From: Bacteroidota bacterium
GTDB lineage: Bacteria; Bacteroidota; Bacteroidia; Flavobacteriales; Flavobacteriaceae
Length of the DNA: 64,000 nucleotides
Direction of reading: 5' to 3'
NCBI GenBank assembly: GCA_020161455.1
Contig: JAIUNZ010000004.1
Span: 62,001-126,000 of the forward strand
Of the stretch, positions 33,167-42,778 are shown piece after piece; positions within the stretch are counted from its first letter, which is position 1; every line of letters begins with the position of its first letter. The position numbers and the translations under genes are program-made. Below the pieces are notes generated by a model, which searched no databases, had not been told where the DNA came from, and saw only the letters and a program-made list of their open reading frames with translations.

Positions 33167-34060
33167 TTAAAAACTCATTTTATACGTAAGACCAGCTGTA
33201 AAAGCACGCGTTAAACCATCAGGTCGTTCTTTTCTCACCAGAAAAGGTGTGGCTAAAGAAAGTTCTAATGAATTGTTCGCATTCAATTGATAGGCTGTAA
33301 TCAAATTTCCGTTAATAGTCAAACCATCCGAACCTTTAATGTTTTCTCTGCTGCCTAAACTATTTTGAAAAGTATCTTCGCCTAAGTGATAAATGAACAA
33401 TACATTGGGTTTAAAGCTCCATTTGGTAGTAACATAGGTATAAGTAGTTCTGAATAATGCATCTGGTTTTCTTTCAAATAAATTGGTAGAAACAAAATCA
33501 GTGGAAACCAAAGGATTTGCAAAATAAGAATTCTTATTGTTGTTGCCAATTGGCAGTTGCAAACCAGCATTAAAATCCCATTTAGCCATGTGGTAATTAG
33601 TACCAACAATTAAATCATACGTTCCTAAACTGGCTTGATAATCCATCGGTAAAGGAAAACCATCACTTTTAGCATCGGCACTTGTAAACGGAATTTTAAA
33701 ACCAACCAATGCACTCCATTGTTTTTGGTCTTTTTCGGCAAATTTGTAGTTACCAATTAGGTAAGCATCACCCAGTTGACTATTAGAAACATTATTTCCA
33801 GAGGCACTAAAATAAGTTACTTTAACACTCATGGCTAACGATTTTGAAAACTCTCGCGAGTAAGTAGCATAGCCAGTAACCGAAGTAACATCACCATCAC
33901 CAACACCATACACAGCACCTAATTCAATCAAATTTTTTGTGCTTTTTTCGGTAACAAAACTGTTGCCAATAGAGCAAATGCCAGCATCGCTACAACCTTG
34001 CGCATTTGAAGTTTGAACACCAATAGTTAATAAGAGTAAGGATAGGAATAATTTTTTCAT
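33167..34060 (-). CDS. Predicted outer-membrane beta-barrel protein
   Basis: I place the start at the ATG at 34060 (297 residues, MKKLFLSLLLLTIGVQTSNAQ as signal). A longer frame to 34087 is excluded because a TAACTTTG -7 box sits at 34092-34085. The mature protein alternates amphipathic strands with aromatic ends (GYATYSREFSKSLAMSVKVT, DFNAGLQLPIG, WSFKPNVLFIYHLG) and closes FTAGLTYKMSF, a typical barrel C-terminus. It has no recognised catalytic motif and resembles transporter-type barrels of the phenol-degradation MetA class only loosely. It stands alone between the accessory island and polysaccharide genes. Function unknown. Confidence 0.7.
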   Translation of the reverse strand: MKKLFLSLLLLTIGVQTSNAQGCSDAGICSIGNSFVTEKSTKNLIELGAVYGVGDGDVTSVTGYATYSREFSKSLAMSVKVTYFSASGNNVSNSQLGDAYLIGNYKFAEKDQKQWSALVGFKIPFTSADAKSDGFPLPMDYQASLGTYDLIVGTNYHMAKWDFNAGLQLPIGNNNKNSYFANPLVSTDFVSTNLFERKPDALFRTTYTYVTTKWSFKPNVLFIYHLGEDTFQNSLGSRENIKGSDGLTINGNLITAYQLNANNSLELSLATPFLVRKERPDGLTRAFTAGLTYKMSF

Positions 34061-34318
34061 ATGTTTTTTGTTTTGCAATTTTATCAAAGTTACTGATTTA
34101 AAAAGGAATAATTTGTCGGCTAGCTTACATTTAGGTAAAAAATACCGACAAACAACATTGAGAAGTATTTTTATCGAGTATTAAAGTTAGTTATCGATTT
34201 AATGATGCAGAGATGTTGGTTTCCAATACTTTTACATTGTAATCAGAAATGATTTAGCAACCGAAAGTACATTACTTAAACATAAAACGTCAAAAATCAA
34301 ATTCAAACTTAGTTTGAG

Positions 34319-34348
34319 AAACCACTTCCAATAGAAGTGGTTTTTTTT
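34319..34348. terminator. Hairpin terminator at the flippase gene end
   Basis: AAACCACTTC (34319-34328) pairs perfectly with GAAGTGGTTT (34334-34343). The T-run is on the plus strand, while both neighbours are on the minus strand; the hairpin abuts the flippase stop. A second perfect dyad TCAAACT-T-AGTTTGA lies at 34303-34317. Confidence 0.6.
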
Positions 34349-35816
34349 ATTTTATGATTTTTACCAATTTCAAAGCTTTTTCAATCACTTGATTGATTTC
34401 TACAGAAAGATTGGTTTTATAAGTTAAGAATACATAAACCAAAGTAACCAAAATGGATTTTAATATGATGCTGAGAATGGGATGAAACGGAAAATCCCAA
34501 TAGTAGAAAAGAAAGAAACACAACAGACCAATTGCAAACGAGTATATGTTTTTTGGTGTGAAAGGGAAAAGTTTCATTTTGAACACTACAAACAACAATT
34601 TTGCCAAACTATATAAGGTTATCGAAATCAACGTTGCCATGGCGGCACCATTAATACCAAATTGTGGAATGAAAATCATGTTGAGGGTAATGGCAAAGAA
34701 AGCCAGCAATAATCCAAGAAACAAAACGGCTTTGTAATATTTGGAATTAAAGATAATGGCGTTGTTATTACCAAGAATCAAATCGAAATATTTAGACAAA
34801 CCAATGACAAAAACCACAAAAATTCCTTCGCGATAACTAGGTGGCAAGAAAGAATAGATTTGGTTGAGGTTTACCAATATGCCTACAAATACTAATCCTC
34901 CAACAATTTGAAGTGTAATGGATGTTTTTTTATACAATTCATTTAGTTCGTCATGTTTGTTTTCGGTCATTAGTTTTGCTGTAATCGGGTAGGTGATTTG
35001 ATGCATCGCACGACTTGGTACCGAAATGACAATTGCCATGAAAACTGCCACTGAATAATAGGCAATGTTTTCAATCTTGATGTATTGATTAATCATGGTT
35101 TTGTCGATGTCCAGCAACATATTAGCAACGCTTCCCGAAAGAATGATAAATGCAGAATAGGTAAAAATAGCTTTGGCATTTTGAGGAATTACCAAATCAA
35201 AGGTAATGCGTTGCACACGGTTAGCATAAAACAGCATAATCAACATGGATACAAAATAAATTAGCATCGTGGCAATGATAAATTCATTGACCGTTAACCA
35301 ATCAAAATAAACACCAAAAAGAAAAATAGTAATCAATACCCGAAGCACAATTTCTTTAACAAAACCGCCAAAAACAGATTGCATGTGAACTTTTACCCAA
35401 GCATAAAATATCTCAAAATAACCCATACAAAATCCAATGACAGGAATTTGCCAAACGTAGTCATATACAATAGGGTTTTCTTTGGATAGAAAACTTGCGA
35501 TGCCATCATAAAAAAGAAACTGAATGATAAAAATGGGTATGATGGCAAGTAAAGGCAGAAACATCACAAAGCTGAGGAATTGACTTTTTTCTTTTTCAGT
35601 TTTATACTGCGAAAAGAATTTCACCAACGTATTGTGAACACCAAATGCCATCAAGGGAAAAATAACATTGGCAGCCGAAAGCAAATAACCCGTTAATCCA
35701 TAAAACTTAGCACCCAAAAAATGTGGATACATAAACAATGTATTTGCCGCACCAATCCCAAAACCTATATAGGTAATGATAGTGTTTTTGATAGATTGAT
35801 TAACGACGATTCCCAT
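34347..35816 (-). CDS. Polysaccharide flippase-like membrane protein
   Basis: 489 residues with about 13-14 membrane segments. It has the layout of the MATE/MVF superfamily oligosaccharide flippases (Wzx-like): a first pair of helices with YIGFGIGAANTLFMYPHFLG, a mid-protein repeat AYYSVAVFMAIVISVPSRAM and a C-terminal region KLFPFTPKNIYSFAIGLL. Such proteins move lipid-linked sugars across the inner membrane. It is followed on the strand by the barrel gene and preceded by a small secreted protein and a glycosyltransferase, consistent with envelope polysaccharide assembly. The substrate is unknown. Confidence 0.85.
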   Translation of the reverse strand: MGIVVNQSIKNTIITYIGFGIGAANTLFMYPHFLGAKFYGLTGYLLSAANVIFPLMAFGVHNTLVKFFSQYKTEKEKSQFLSFVMFLPLLAIIPIFIIQFLFYDGIASFLSKENPIVYDYVWQIPVIGFCMGYFEIFYAWVKVHMQSVFGGFVKEIVLRVLITIFLFGVYFDWLTVNEFIIATMLIYFVSMLIMLFYANRVQRITFDLVIPQNAKAIFTYSAFIILSGSVANMLLDIDKTMINQYIKIENIAYYSVAVFMAIVISVPSRAMHQITYPITAKLMTENKHDELNELYKKTSITLQIVGGLVFVGILVNLNQIYSFLPPSYREGIFVVFVIGLSKYFDLILGNNNAIIFNSKYYKAVLFLGLLLAFFAITLNMIFIPQFGINGAAMATLISITLYSLAKLLFVVFKMKLFPFTPKNIYSFAIGLLCFFLFYYWDFPFHPILSIILKSILVTLVYVFLTYKTNLSVEINQVIEKALKLVKIIK

Positions 35817-35863
35817 TTTTTAGTTATGAATTAGGAGTTATGAGTTAAGTTTGAGATAATTTT

Positions 35864-36439
35864 TTAATCTTCTTCTTCATATTCACCACAATAGTCATTA
35901 TAGAAATGAACAATATCAAGTGTGTTTTTGGATGTAAATTCTTTTTTATTAATCTTTTCCATTAATGCTTTACAATCGCCAAACAGTTTTTCAGCTTTTT
36001 TCTTAAAATTTAAGCTAAGTTCAAATGCTTTGTCTTCATTCTGTTTTTTAATGTAGTAAGAGTTTTGAATTAATGAAACGGTATTCTTAGTCATTCCAAA
36101 ACCCGAACTAGAATTTATAACTGATACATCTCTGTAAAGATTTACAAAACCTTCTTCAATAACTTCCATCAAATATGGCTTTTTATAGGTATCTGTGATA
36201 ATATATTCATAGCGTTCGTGGTAGCCCATTCCATCAAAATCTAATCCCTTAGCAATATCATAATCCCATTTTTCGGGTTTTTCAGTATTAGATAAACGAA
36301 AGTAAATTATATTGTTTTTAATTTCACCTAAACCTTTTACTTTGGTATTATCATAAAATATTAAACTCGCTTCTCTTTCTTGGCAGTAAGAAAATTGGAA
36401 TTGAAAAATAAAATAGAAAATTAATAATCTTATCATCAC
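35864..36439 (-). CDS. Predicted secreted protein of unknown function
   Basis: 191 residues with a signal peptide (about 1-19, FYFIFQFQFSYCQ). The mature part mixes beta strands (REASLIFYDNTKVKGLGEIK, YEYIITDTYKKPYLMEVIEE) with a C-terminal helical, Lys/Glu-rich part (LSLNFKKKAEKLFGDCKALM), ending in acidic EYEEED. I do not recognise a family. The start overlaps the glycosyltransferase stop by 4 bases, so the two are translationally coupled. A low-complexity TTATGAATTAGGAGTTATGAG-type spacer separates it from the flippase. Confidence 0.7.
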   Translation of the reverse strand: MMIRLLIFYFIFQFQFSYCQEREASLIFYDNTKVKGLGEIKNNIIYFRLSNTEKPEKWDYDIAKGLDFDGMGYHERYEYIITDTYKKPYLMEVIEEGFVNLYRDVSVINSSSGFGMTKNTVSLIQNSYYIKKQNEDKAFELSLNFKKKAEKLFGDCKALMEKINKKEFTSKNTLDIVHFYNDYCGEYEEED

Positions 36440-37728
36440 TTTGAAATATGTTTCACCAATTGCTCCGTCAAATTCTTTCTTGAATACTGTTGCAACCCAA
36501 CAGCATGTACTTTCAGATTATTATTTTGATACAATTCATAATAGTTCAAAAGTAGTGCTTTTAGTTTTTCTTTTTCATCATAGGTAAAGAAAACACCCGT
36601 ATTGGTAGAAGTAATGATTTCGGCAAAATCAGAATTCTCAGGACCAAGTGCTATAATTGGGCGTTCGGAAACCATGTATTCAAAAACTTTCCCTGGTATG
36701 ATGCTTTTAGTTTCTTCCGAATTGATTTCGATTAACAACAATACTTGTGATTTCCGTTGATGTTCAATGGCTCCTTGATGCGAAACATAGCCTAAATTCA
36801 ATACAAAATCAGTAAGCTTGAATTCCATAATTGCATCCAACACTTCTTGACTCACGGCACCAATTAATTTCAGTTGAAAATCGTTTTTGAAGTCTTTGTT
36901 TTCTTTGACAAGTTCATTGAGTGCTTTCCACAAAATTCTCGGATTGCGCTCGGAAAGGAAAGAACCAATGTGTGCCAAAGTGAATTTTTCATCCAAAGGT
37001 TGTTTGCCAATTTTTTCTACGTCATAGCCATTAGTGATGACTTCGATTGGTTTTGAAGTCAAGGCTTGAAATTCGGTTTTGGTAGTTTTACTAGTAACAA
37101 TTATTGTGTCTGCCGAATTCAAAACTGCTGCTTCTAACGCTTTGTGTTTTCGGGAGGCATAGTTAGACAGTTTTAATGCCTTATGATAGCCAATGGTTGT
37201 CCATGGATCGCGAAAATCGGCAAACCACGTCACGTTTAAGTCTTTTTTTAACTGTAAACCAATTAAATGCAGACTGTGTGGCGGACCAGAAGTAACAATC
37301 GTATTAATGTTATTTTCTTCAATGTATTTTTTCAAATATTTTACTGAAGGTTTCACCCAAAGAAAGCGCGCATCGGGAATAAACAAATTGCCGCGAACCC
37401 ATAGTAACGTTTTCTCTAAAAAAGATTGTTTCTTTTGATTGGGAATAATCCCCGAACTGATTTTCTTAGTTTTATTTTTCCCAAAAAAAGAAGCAAAACC
37501 ATACGGTTCGGTGATTTTGTTTTTTAGAATAATGGCTTTATCCGAAACTTCACTTTCCAAACCTTTATCAATAATCGGATAAGTCGGATTTTCGGGAATA
37601 TAAACTATCGGTTGAATATTAAATTCTGGTAAATACTTGACAAATTTTAACCAACGTTGCACGCCTGGTCCACCAGCTGGTGGCCAATAATAGGTGATGA
37701 TTAAAAGTTTTTTTGGTTCAGGTTTCAA
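36436..37728 (-). CDS. Glycosyltransferase, GT4-like
   Basis: A 430-residue GT-B fold enzyme. The N-terminal domain begins LLIITYYWPPAGGPGVQRWL, the acceptor-domain signature of this group. The C-terminal donor domain has EVITNGYDVEKI, FTLAHIGSFLSERNPRIL, GYVSHQGAIEHQRKSQVLLL and the nucleotide-sugar Glu region SIIPGKVFEYMVSERPIIAL. It would transfer a sugar to a glycan or lipid in the cytoplasm. The only possible start is a TTG at 37728: a stop lies two codons upstream, and no ATG follows before the conserved domain. That start region comes from a GGTTTCA-type repeat. It overlaps the next gene by 4 bases. Confidence 0.87.
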   Translation of the reverse strand: MKPEPKKLLIITYYWPPAGGPGVQRWLKFVKYLPEFNIQPIVYIPENPTYPIIDKGLESEVSDKAIILKNKITEPYGFASFFGKNKTKKISSGIIPNQKKQSFLEKTLLWVRGNLFIPDARFLWVKPSVKYLKKYIEENNINTIVTSGPPHSLHLIGLQLKKDLNVTWFADFRDPWTTIGYHKALKLSNYASRKHKALEAAVLNSADTIIVTSKTTKTEFQALTSKPIEVITNGYDVEKIGKQPLDEKFTLAHIGSFLSERNPRILWKALNELVKENKDFKNDFQLKLIGAVSQEVLDAIMEFKLTDFVLNLGYVSHQGAIEHQRKSQVLLLIEINSEETKSIIPGKVFEYMVSERPIIALGPENSDFAEIITSTNTGVFFTYDEKEKLKALLLNYYELYQNNNLKVHAVGLQQYSRKNLTEQLVKHISK

Positions 37729-37740
37729 GTTTCAGGTTTA
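37715..37740. repeat. GGTTTCA tandem repeat over the glycosyltransferase start
   Basis: GGTTCA-GGTTTCA-AGTTTCA-GGTTTA. The minus-strand reading gives ACCTGAAACTTGAAACCTGA and supplies the TTG start and the first codons (MKPEP) of the glycosyltransferase. It is a low-complexity intergenic repeat type common in Bacteroidota. Confidence 0.6.
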
Positions 37741-37769
37741 TACCATTTTAATAAAATAAATTTTTTAGT

Positions 37770-40217
37770 CTATTTTCTATTATCCATACTCTTCTCTCTT
37801 TTTCTCTCAAAATAAACGCCACCAATAATCAACAACACCATTCCGATAGAGCTAAACAATGTAATCATGCTTCCTGTTTTTACCACTTGTGGTTCAAATT
37901 TGAATTCGATAGTATGTTTTCCAGCTGGAATATGTAATCCACGCAAGGTGTAGTCAACTCTATGAATTGGAGTTTCTTTTCCGTCGATAGTTGCTATCCA
38001 ACCATTTTCATAGTAAACTTCAGAGAAAACTGCAAAACCGTCATTGGTATTGTTTGAAGTATATACTAAATGATTAGGTCGGTATAAGTCAAGTTTTATA
38101 GTGGCTAAACTGTCTTTTGCAAATGATTTTGGTTCAGTTTTTAACCAAACACCAAATTCTGTGGTATTTATTACAGCCACATTTTTTGTATCTAATTTAT
38201 CCAAAGCTTTCATTTCTTCATCCGCAGAATTTACCATTTTCAACTCTTTTACAAACCAAGCATTACCATTCGCATCTGGGTTCATCGTCGGGAATTCTTG
38301 TCCTTTTTCGTCGGTTTGAATGATATATTTAATGTTCAGCATATCCAAAACTTCTTTATTGTTTTTGGCAATTTGATAGTCAAACAATTGCTGCATTCTT
38401 CTAGGTTTTGCCGCATGATAACCACCAATTGATTTGTGGAAAAACGAAGCTCGTGCACTGCTCATATTTCCTGAAACTTCAAACACACGGTAATGCGTTG
38501 TGTCTTGCAAAATTTGCATATCGGATTCTGTAGCTTCAAATGGTTCTGCCATTTCTCTTTTGCTCACGAAATCTTTGTTGTTTACATAGTTTTTGTCAAT
38601 AAAAACTAAATCACCAACCATAAATACTCCAATAATAATGATGGCTGTGTTTTGAACTAATTTTCCTTTGTGATAACTCCACAAAACGCCAAAAGCAACC
38701 AACATAAAAAATCCAGAGCGTAATAAATCAGCAGCATACAAACTGGCTCTGTCGGCTTTCAACGCATTTACAAAAGCACTTCCCATTTCTTCGCCATACG
38801 CTTTAATATAGTAATTGTCATTGGCGGTGGTGAAGTCGAACATTCCTTTGGCTAGAAATAATAAAACTACTAAACCTAAAGTAACAATTCCTGTATATTT
38901 CAAGGATTTCCATTGGTCTTCTTTTTCGATAAAGAACGATTGTAATCCCATAATCGCTAAAACTGGCATACATAATTCTAGTAACACTTGAATGGAAGAA
39001 ACAGCTCTGAACTTATCATACATTGGTACAAAATCAATGAAGAAATCAGTTAAGAAACCGAGATTTTTTCCCCAAGAAAGTAATAAAGAGAAAATAGCTC
39101 CTGTGAGGAATGCATATTTAATTTTTCGTTTGTCATGAAATAAACCCAAAATTGCTAGAAAGAAAACAATCGCACCAATATAGGCTGGCGCAGCTACAAT
39201 AGGCTGGTTTCCCCAATAAGTTGGCACATTTTCTGCAAATTCTTCTGCTTCACTTGGCGATGCACCCTGATTGATGATGAATTCATAGAGTTTACTGTCA
39301 GTTCCCACATTCTCTGCATTCGAACCACCAAAAAGACGCGGCGCAATAAGGTTTAAACTTTCGGCAATTCCATAACTGTATTCCGTGATGTATTCTCGTG
39401 ATAGGGCATTATCCGTCGTAACTTTTGAACCATTTGGATTAAAAGTTAATTCGTTTTTACTTCTCGTACTAAAAGAAGCATATTCTTTGGTAGCTAATAA
39501 ATTAGTGGCATTGGCTCCGATAGCAAAAATTACCGCTATGGCAAATGTTCCAATGATTTTTGGTAATTCTTTGAGTTCTTTGTCTTGATATAAACGATAA
39601 GTAAAATAAACTGAAAACACCAACAAAAGCAAGAACAAATAATACGTCATCTGAAAGTGATTGGCATTTATTTCAAGTGCAACGGCAAGCATTGTTAAAG
39701 TACCACCATGCAAATAGCGTTTCCTGAAAACCAATATAAATCCGGCTATAACCATTGGCATATAGGCAATAGCATGTGCTTTGGCATTATGTCCAACACC
39801 GAGAATAATGATTAAATAGGTAGAGAAACCGAAGGCTAATGCTCCAAAAAATGCTTTGAGTGGATCTACTCTAAAAACTAAAAGTAACCCATAAAAACTC
39901 AAGAAATATAAAAACAAATAATCAGCAGGTCTAGGAAGAAAACGCAAGGCATCATCCAACATTCCAATATAATCATTTGCGTATTTTGCACCTAATTGAT
40001 AAGTTGGCATTCCACCAAATGCTGAATTAGTCCAATACGGTTCGGTGTGATTTTCGGCTCTGAAATCGTTTTGTTCCTTTGCCATTCCAGTATATTGAAC
40101 AATATCTGATTGATAAATGGTTTTTCCTTGAAGTACAGGTGAAAAATAAACTAATGAAATGAGTATAAATCCGAGTATTGCTAATAAGTGCGGATAAAAT
40201 TTTTGAAGTTGTTTCAT
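37770..40217 (-). CDS. YfhO-family multipass membrane protein
   Basis: 815 residues. About twelve membrane helices occupy residues 12-540 (LLAILGFILISLVYF first), with the long loop GKTIYQSDIVQYTGMAKEQN near the start. The soluble C-terminal region ends with the YfhO block VFSEVYYENGWIATIDGKET, HRVDYTLRGLHIPAGKHTIE and one final helix. YfhO proteins are GT-C-like and are linked to sugar or lipoteichoic-acid glycosylation in Firmicutes; in Bacteroidota the role is not settled. It is upstream of the glycosyltransferase gene on the same strand (41 bases apart), which supports a role in glycan assembly. Confidence 0.87.
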   Translation of the reverse strand: MKQLQKFYPHLLAILGFILISLVYFSPVLQGKTIYQSDIVQYTGMAKEQNDFRAENHTEPYWTNSAFGGMPTYQLGAKYANDYIGMLDDALRFLPRPADYLFLYFLSFYGLLLVFRVDPLKAFFGALAFGFSTYLIIILGVGHNAKAHAIAYMPMVIAGFILVFRKRYLHGGTLTMLAVALEINANHFQMTYYLFLLLLVFSVYFTYRLYQDKELKELPKIIGTFAIAVIFAIGANATNLLATKEYASFSTRSKNELTFNPNGSKVTTDNALSREYITEYSYGIAESLNLIAPRLFGGSNAENVGTDSKLYEFIINQGASPSEAEEFAENVPTYWGNQPIVAAPAYIGAIVFFLAILGLFHDKRKIKYAFLTGAIFSLLLSWGKNLGFLTDFFIDFVPMYDKFRAVSSIQVLLELCMPVLAIMGLQSFFIEKEDQWKSLKYTGIVTLGLVVLLFLAKGMFDFTTANDNYYIKAYGEEMGSAFVNALKADRASLYAADLLRSGFFMLVAFGVLWSYHKGKLVQNTAIIIIGVFMVGDLVFIDKNYVNNKDFVSKREMAEPFEATESDMQILQDTTHYRVFEVSGNMSSARASFFHKSIGGYHAAKPRRMQQLFDYQIAKNNKEVLDMLNIKYIIQTDEKGQEFPTMNPDANGNAWFVKELKMVNSADEEMKALDKLDTKNVAVINTTEFGVWLKTEPKSFAKDSLATIKLDLYRPNHLVYTSNNTNDGFAVFSEVYYENGWIATIDGKETPIHRVDYTLRGLHIPAGKHTIEFKFEPQVVKTGSMITLFSSIGMVLLIIGGVYFERKREKSMDNRK

Positions 40218-40293
40218 TTAATAAGTTAATGGTTTATAGTTTTTTGTTAATGGTTTTTTTCTGACAAATAGATTCTGTCTTCTAACGCCCAGC

Positions 40294-40551
40294 TTAATCA
40301 ATTTCTTCAAAATCGACATACTCTCCAACTACTTTCTTGGATTTTGGTTTTTCTGAGGTGTTATTTTGTGCTTGAGATTGATTTTGTTGTTGGTATTGTT
40401 GCTGTTGCTGTTCAAATTGTTTACTGGCTTTTTCGACTACTTTTTTGGCTAATAAAGGCAAAAATAATCGCGCTAAAAACTTGAAAATATAGTAAAAAGC
40501 TAAGATGTAAAGAATTGCCTTAAGTAATCCGTTAAATGATGCAGTTTCCAT
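40294..40551 (-). CDS. DUF4834-type small membrane protein
   Basis: 85 residues: one N-terminal membrane helix (about 9-35, LLKAILYILAFYYIFKFLAR), then a glutamine-rich linker (FEQQQQQYQQQNQSQAQNN) and a C-terminal KKVVGEYVDFEEID. This short tail is the conserved end of DUF4834 proteins, which occur throughout Flavobacteriia. It is 76 bases upstream of the YfhO gene on the same strand, a linkage I have seen often. Function unknown; the acidic tail may be a docking motif. Confidence 0.78.
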   Translation of the reverse strand: METASFNGLLKAILYILAFYYIFKFLARLFLPLLAKKVVEKASKQFEQQQQQYQQQNQSQAQNNTSEKPKSKKVVGEYVDFEEID

Positions 40552-40670
40552 TTTATAAATAATTTTTTGTCAAAAATACAAAATTCAATGATGTAAAAAT
40601 TGGTTTGTCTTCTTAAATAAATGATAAAATGTATTACTTTTGGAGGAATGAAATAAATACTTAAATCAGC

Positions 40671-41654
40671 ATGCTTCAAGTTAAAAGACTATTATTAATT
40701 GGGTTTTTGATGAATACAACGTATCATTTTGCTCAATATACTGACATCATCAATTCCAATCGTCCTGGGAAATCCATGTCTGCTTATTCCGTTGGTAAAA
40801 CGGTTATTCAAGCAGAAGGTGGCTTTTTTGGCATCAAAGAAAAACATGATTTAGCACGGTATGAAGCTAATGGTTTTGGTTCTGATTTAAGCGTTCGCTA
40901 TGGTGCTTTTTTTGAGCAATTTGAATTAATGTTGGACATGCAATACCAAAAAGATTGGTACACAGCACCATTAGTTGATAAAACTCGAAGTGGTTTAAGA
41001 CAAACAACCATTGGAGCTAAATATTTAGTTTATGATCCATTTAAGAATTTAAGAGAAGACAAACCTAATTTATACAGTTGGAAAGCCAATCACAGTAATA
41101 AATTTGATTGGAAACAGTTGATTCCAGCAGTGGCTCTTTATGCAGGTGTAAATCTAAGAATTGGCAATAACCCATTTTATGTTGATGATGCTTTTATAAG
41201 CCCAAAAGGAATGATTATTACTCAAAACCATTTTGGAACACATTGGGTTTTTGTCAATAATTTTATTTTAGATAAAGTAACAACCAAAGATGCAAATATT
41301 GGTTTAGTTTCGTCCTTAACTAGAGGTTTTAATATGCGTTGGTCTGGGCTTTTAGAGTTTCAAGCCACCAAAAGCGATTACTATGCCGACTATTTATTTC
41401 GTGTTGGAGCGGCCTATTTAATTAGAGAAAACATTCAAATTGATGCTTCGATTAGTCAAAATGTAAAAGATACGCCTTATATTCTTGCTGGTGGATTTGG
41501 ACTTTCATGGCGTTTTGATGCTAATTATGAAACAGTATATTTAAGAAGTCAAAAACCAGAAGATCCAAAAGAGAAAGCGAAAGATAAAAAAGCGAAGAAA
41601 GACAAGAAAAAGAAAAGAAAAGACGAAGTTGAACTTGAAGAAACAAAGCCTTAA
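40671..41654 (+). CDS. Outer-membrane transporter-like barrel with lysine-rich tail
   Basis: 327 residues with a signal peptide (to about residue 20, TTYHFAQ). Residues 25-285 show paired amphipathic strands (KTVIQAEGGFFGI, FEQFELMLDMQYQ, GLRQTTIGAKYLVYDP, LLEFQATKSDYYADYLFRVG) and end FGLSWRFDANYETVYL, a barrel-type terminus. It resembles the MetA-like 'transporter' family of Bacteroidota. Unusually, a 40-residue tail follows the last strand, packed with Lys and Asp (EKAKDKKAKKDKKKKRKDE). The next gene starts on the base after its stop, so they form an operon. Function unknown. Confidence 0.75.
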   Translation: MLQVKRLLLIGFLMNTTYHFAQYTDIINSNRPGKSMSAYSVGKTVIQAEGGFFGIKEKHDLARYEANGFGSDLSVRYGAFFEQFELMLDMQYQKDWYTAPLVDKTRSGLRQTTIGAKYLVYDPFKNLREDKPNLYSWKANHSNKFDWKQLIPAVALYAGVNLRIGNNPFYVDDAFISPKGMIITQNHFGTHWVFVNNFILDKVTTKDANIGLVSSLTRGFNMRWSGLLEFQATKSDYYADYLFRVGAAYLIRENIQIDASISQNVKDTPYILAGGFGLSWRFDANYETVYLRSQKPEDPKEKAKDKKAKKDKKKKRKDEVELEETKP

Positions 41655-42773
41655 ATGATTACTATAGTTGAAGCCAATTCTCCCAAGCTTTTAAAAGATT
41701 TTGTAAAGTTTCCATTTGATTTATATAAAAACCATCCCTATTGGGTGCCACCATTAATTTCAGAAGAATTAGAAACGTTTGATAAAACTAAAAATCCAGC
41801 ATTTACTACTGCAGAAGCGACATTCTATTTGGCGTATAGAGAAAATAAAATCGTTGGAAGAATTGCTGCGATTATCAATTGGAACGAAGTGAACGACCAA
41901 AATAAAAAGAAAGTTCGCTTTGGTTGGTGGGAAACGATAGATGATGTTGAAGTTACTAAAGCATTATTGGAAAAAGTAAAGGAACTTGGTGAACAAAACC
42001 AGTTAGAGCATATTGAAGGCCCAATGGGATTTTCTAATTTAGACAAAGTAGGAGTTGTTACCGAAGGTTTTGACGAAATAGGTTCTATGATTACTTGGTA
42101 TAACTATCCCTATTATAAAGAGCATTTGGAGCTATTGGGTTTTGTTAAAGAAAAGGAATATCACGAAAATAAATTTCCTTTTTCAAATGTAAAACCTGAA
42201 TTCTTTTTTAGAGTACAAGAAATGATTAAAAAGCGTTACCAATTGACGCCAATTAATTTTACCAAAACAAAAGACATCATGCCTTATGTGGATGAAATGT
42301 TTGATTTGTTTAATAAATCCTATGCTAGTTTAGCTTCATTTGTAGCAATAACAGATATTCAAAAAGAGTATTTTAAAAAGAAATACATCAGCTTTATCAA
42401 TCCAGAATACATAAAGTTTATTGTTGATAAAGATCATAAAATTATTGCATTTAGTATTGTCATGCCAAGCTTTTCAGAAGCGTTACAAAAAGCGAATGGA
42501 AGATTATTTCCATTAGGATTTTATCATTTACTAAAAGCCAAAAAGAACAGTAAAGAAGTGTTGTTTTATTTAATTGGAGTTGATCCAGAATATCAAAATA
42601 AAGGTGTTACAGCAGTAATATTTAACGAATATTATGAGTGTTTTAAAACAAAAGGAATTGAAAGCTGTGTTCGCACACCAGAATTAGCTGACAATTACGC
42701 CATTCAAAACATTTGGAAACATTTCGACCCAGTAGTTTTTAGAAAACGCTGTACATATATAAAGAACTTATAA
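41655..42773 (+). CDS. GNAT-like acyltransferase
   Basis: 372 residues built from two GNAT-type halves. The N-terminal half has FYLAYRENKIVGRIAAIINW (core strand and beta-bulge) and HIEGPMGFSNLDKVGVV, a signature of the YghO-type group. The C-terminal half has YIKFIVDKDHKIIAFSIVMP and YLIGVDPEYQNKGVTAVIFN, where the acetyl-CoA pyrophosphate loop appears as EYQNKGV. It would transfer an acyl group from CoA to an unknown amine. The ATG directly follows the stop of the barrel gene, so they are coupled. The end faces the convergent TerC gene. Confidence 0.78.
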   Translation: MITIVEANSPKLLKDFVKFPFDLYKNHPYWVPPLISEELETFDKTKNPAFTTAEATFYLAYRENKIVGRIAAIINWNEVNDQNKKKVRFGWWETIDDVEVTKALLEKVKELGEQNQLEHIEGPMGFSNLDKVGVVTEGFDEIGSMITWYNYPYYKEHLELLGFVKEKEYHENKFPFSNVKPEFFFRVQEMIKKRYQLTPINFTKTKDIMPYVDEMFDLFNKSYASLASFVAITDIQKEYFKKKYISFINPEYIKFIVDKDHKIIAFSIVMPSFSEALQKANGRLFPLGFYHLLKAKKNSKEVLFYLIGVDPEYQNKGVTAVIFNEYYECFKTKGIESCVRTPELADNYAIQNIWKHFDPVVFRKRCTYIKNL

Positions 42774-42778
42774 TAAAG

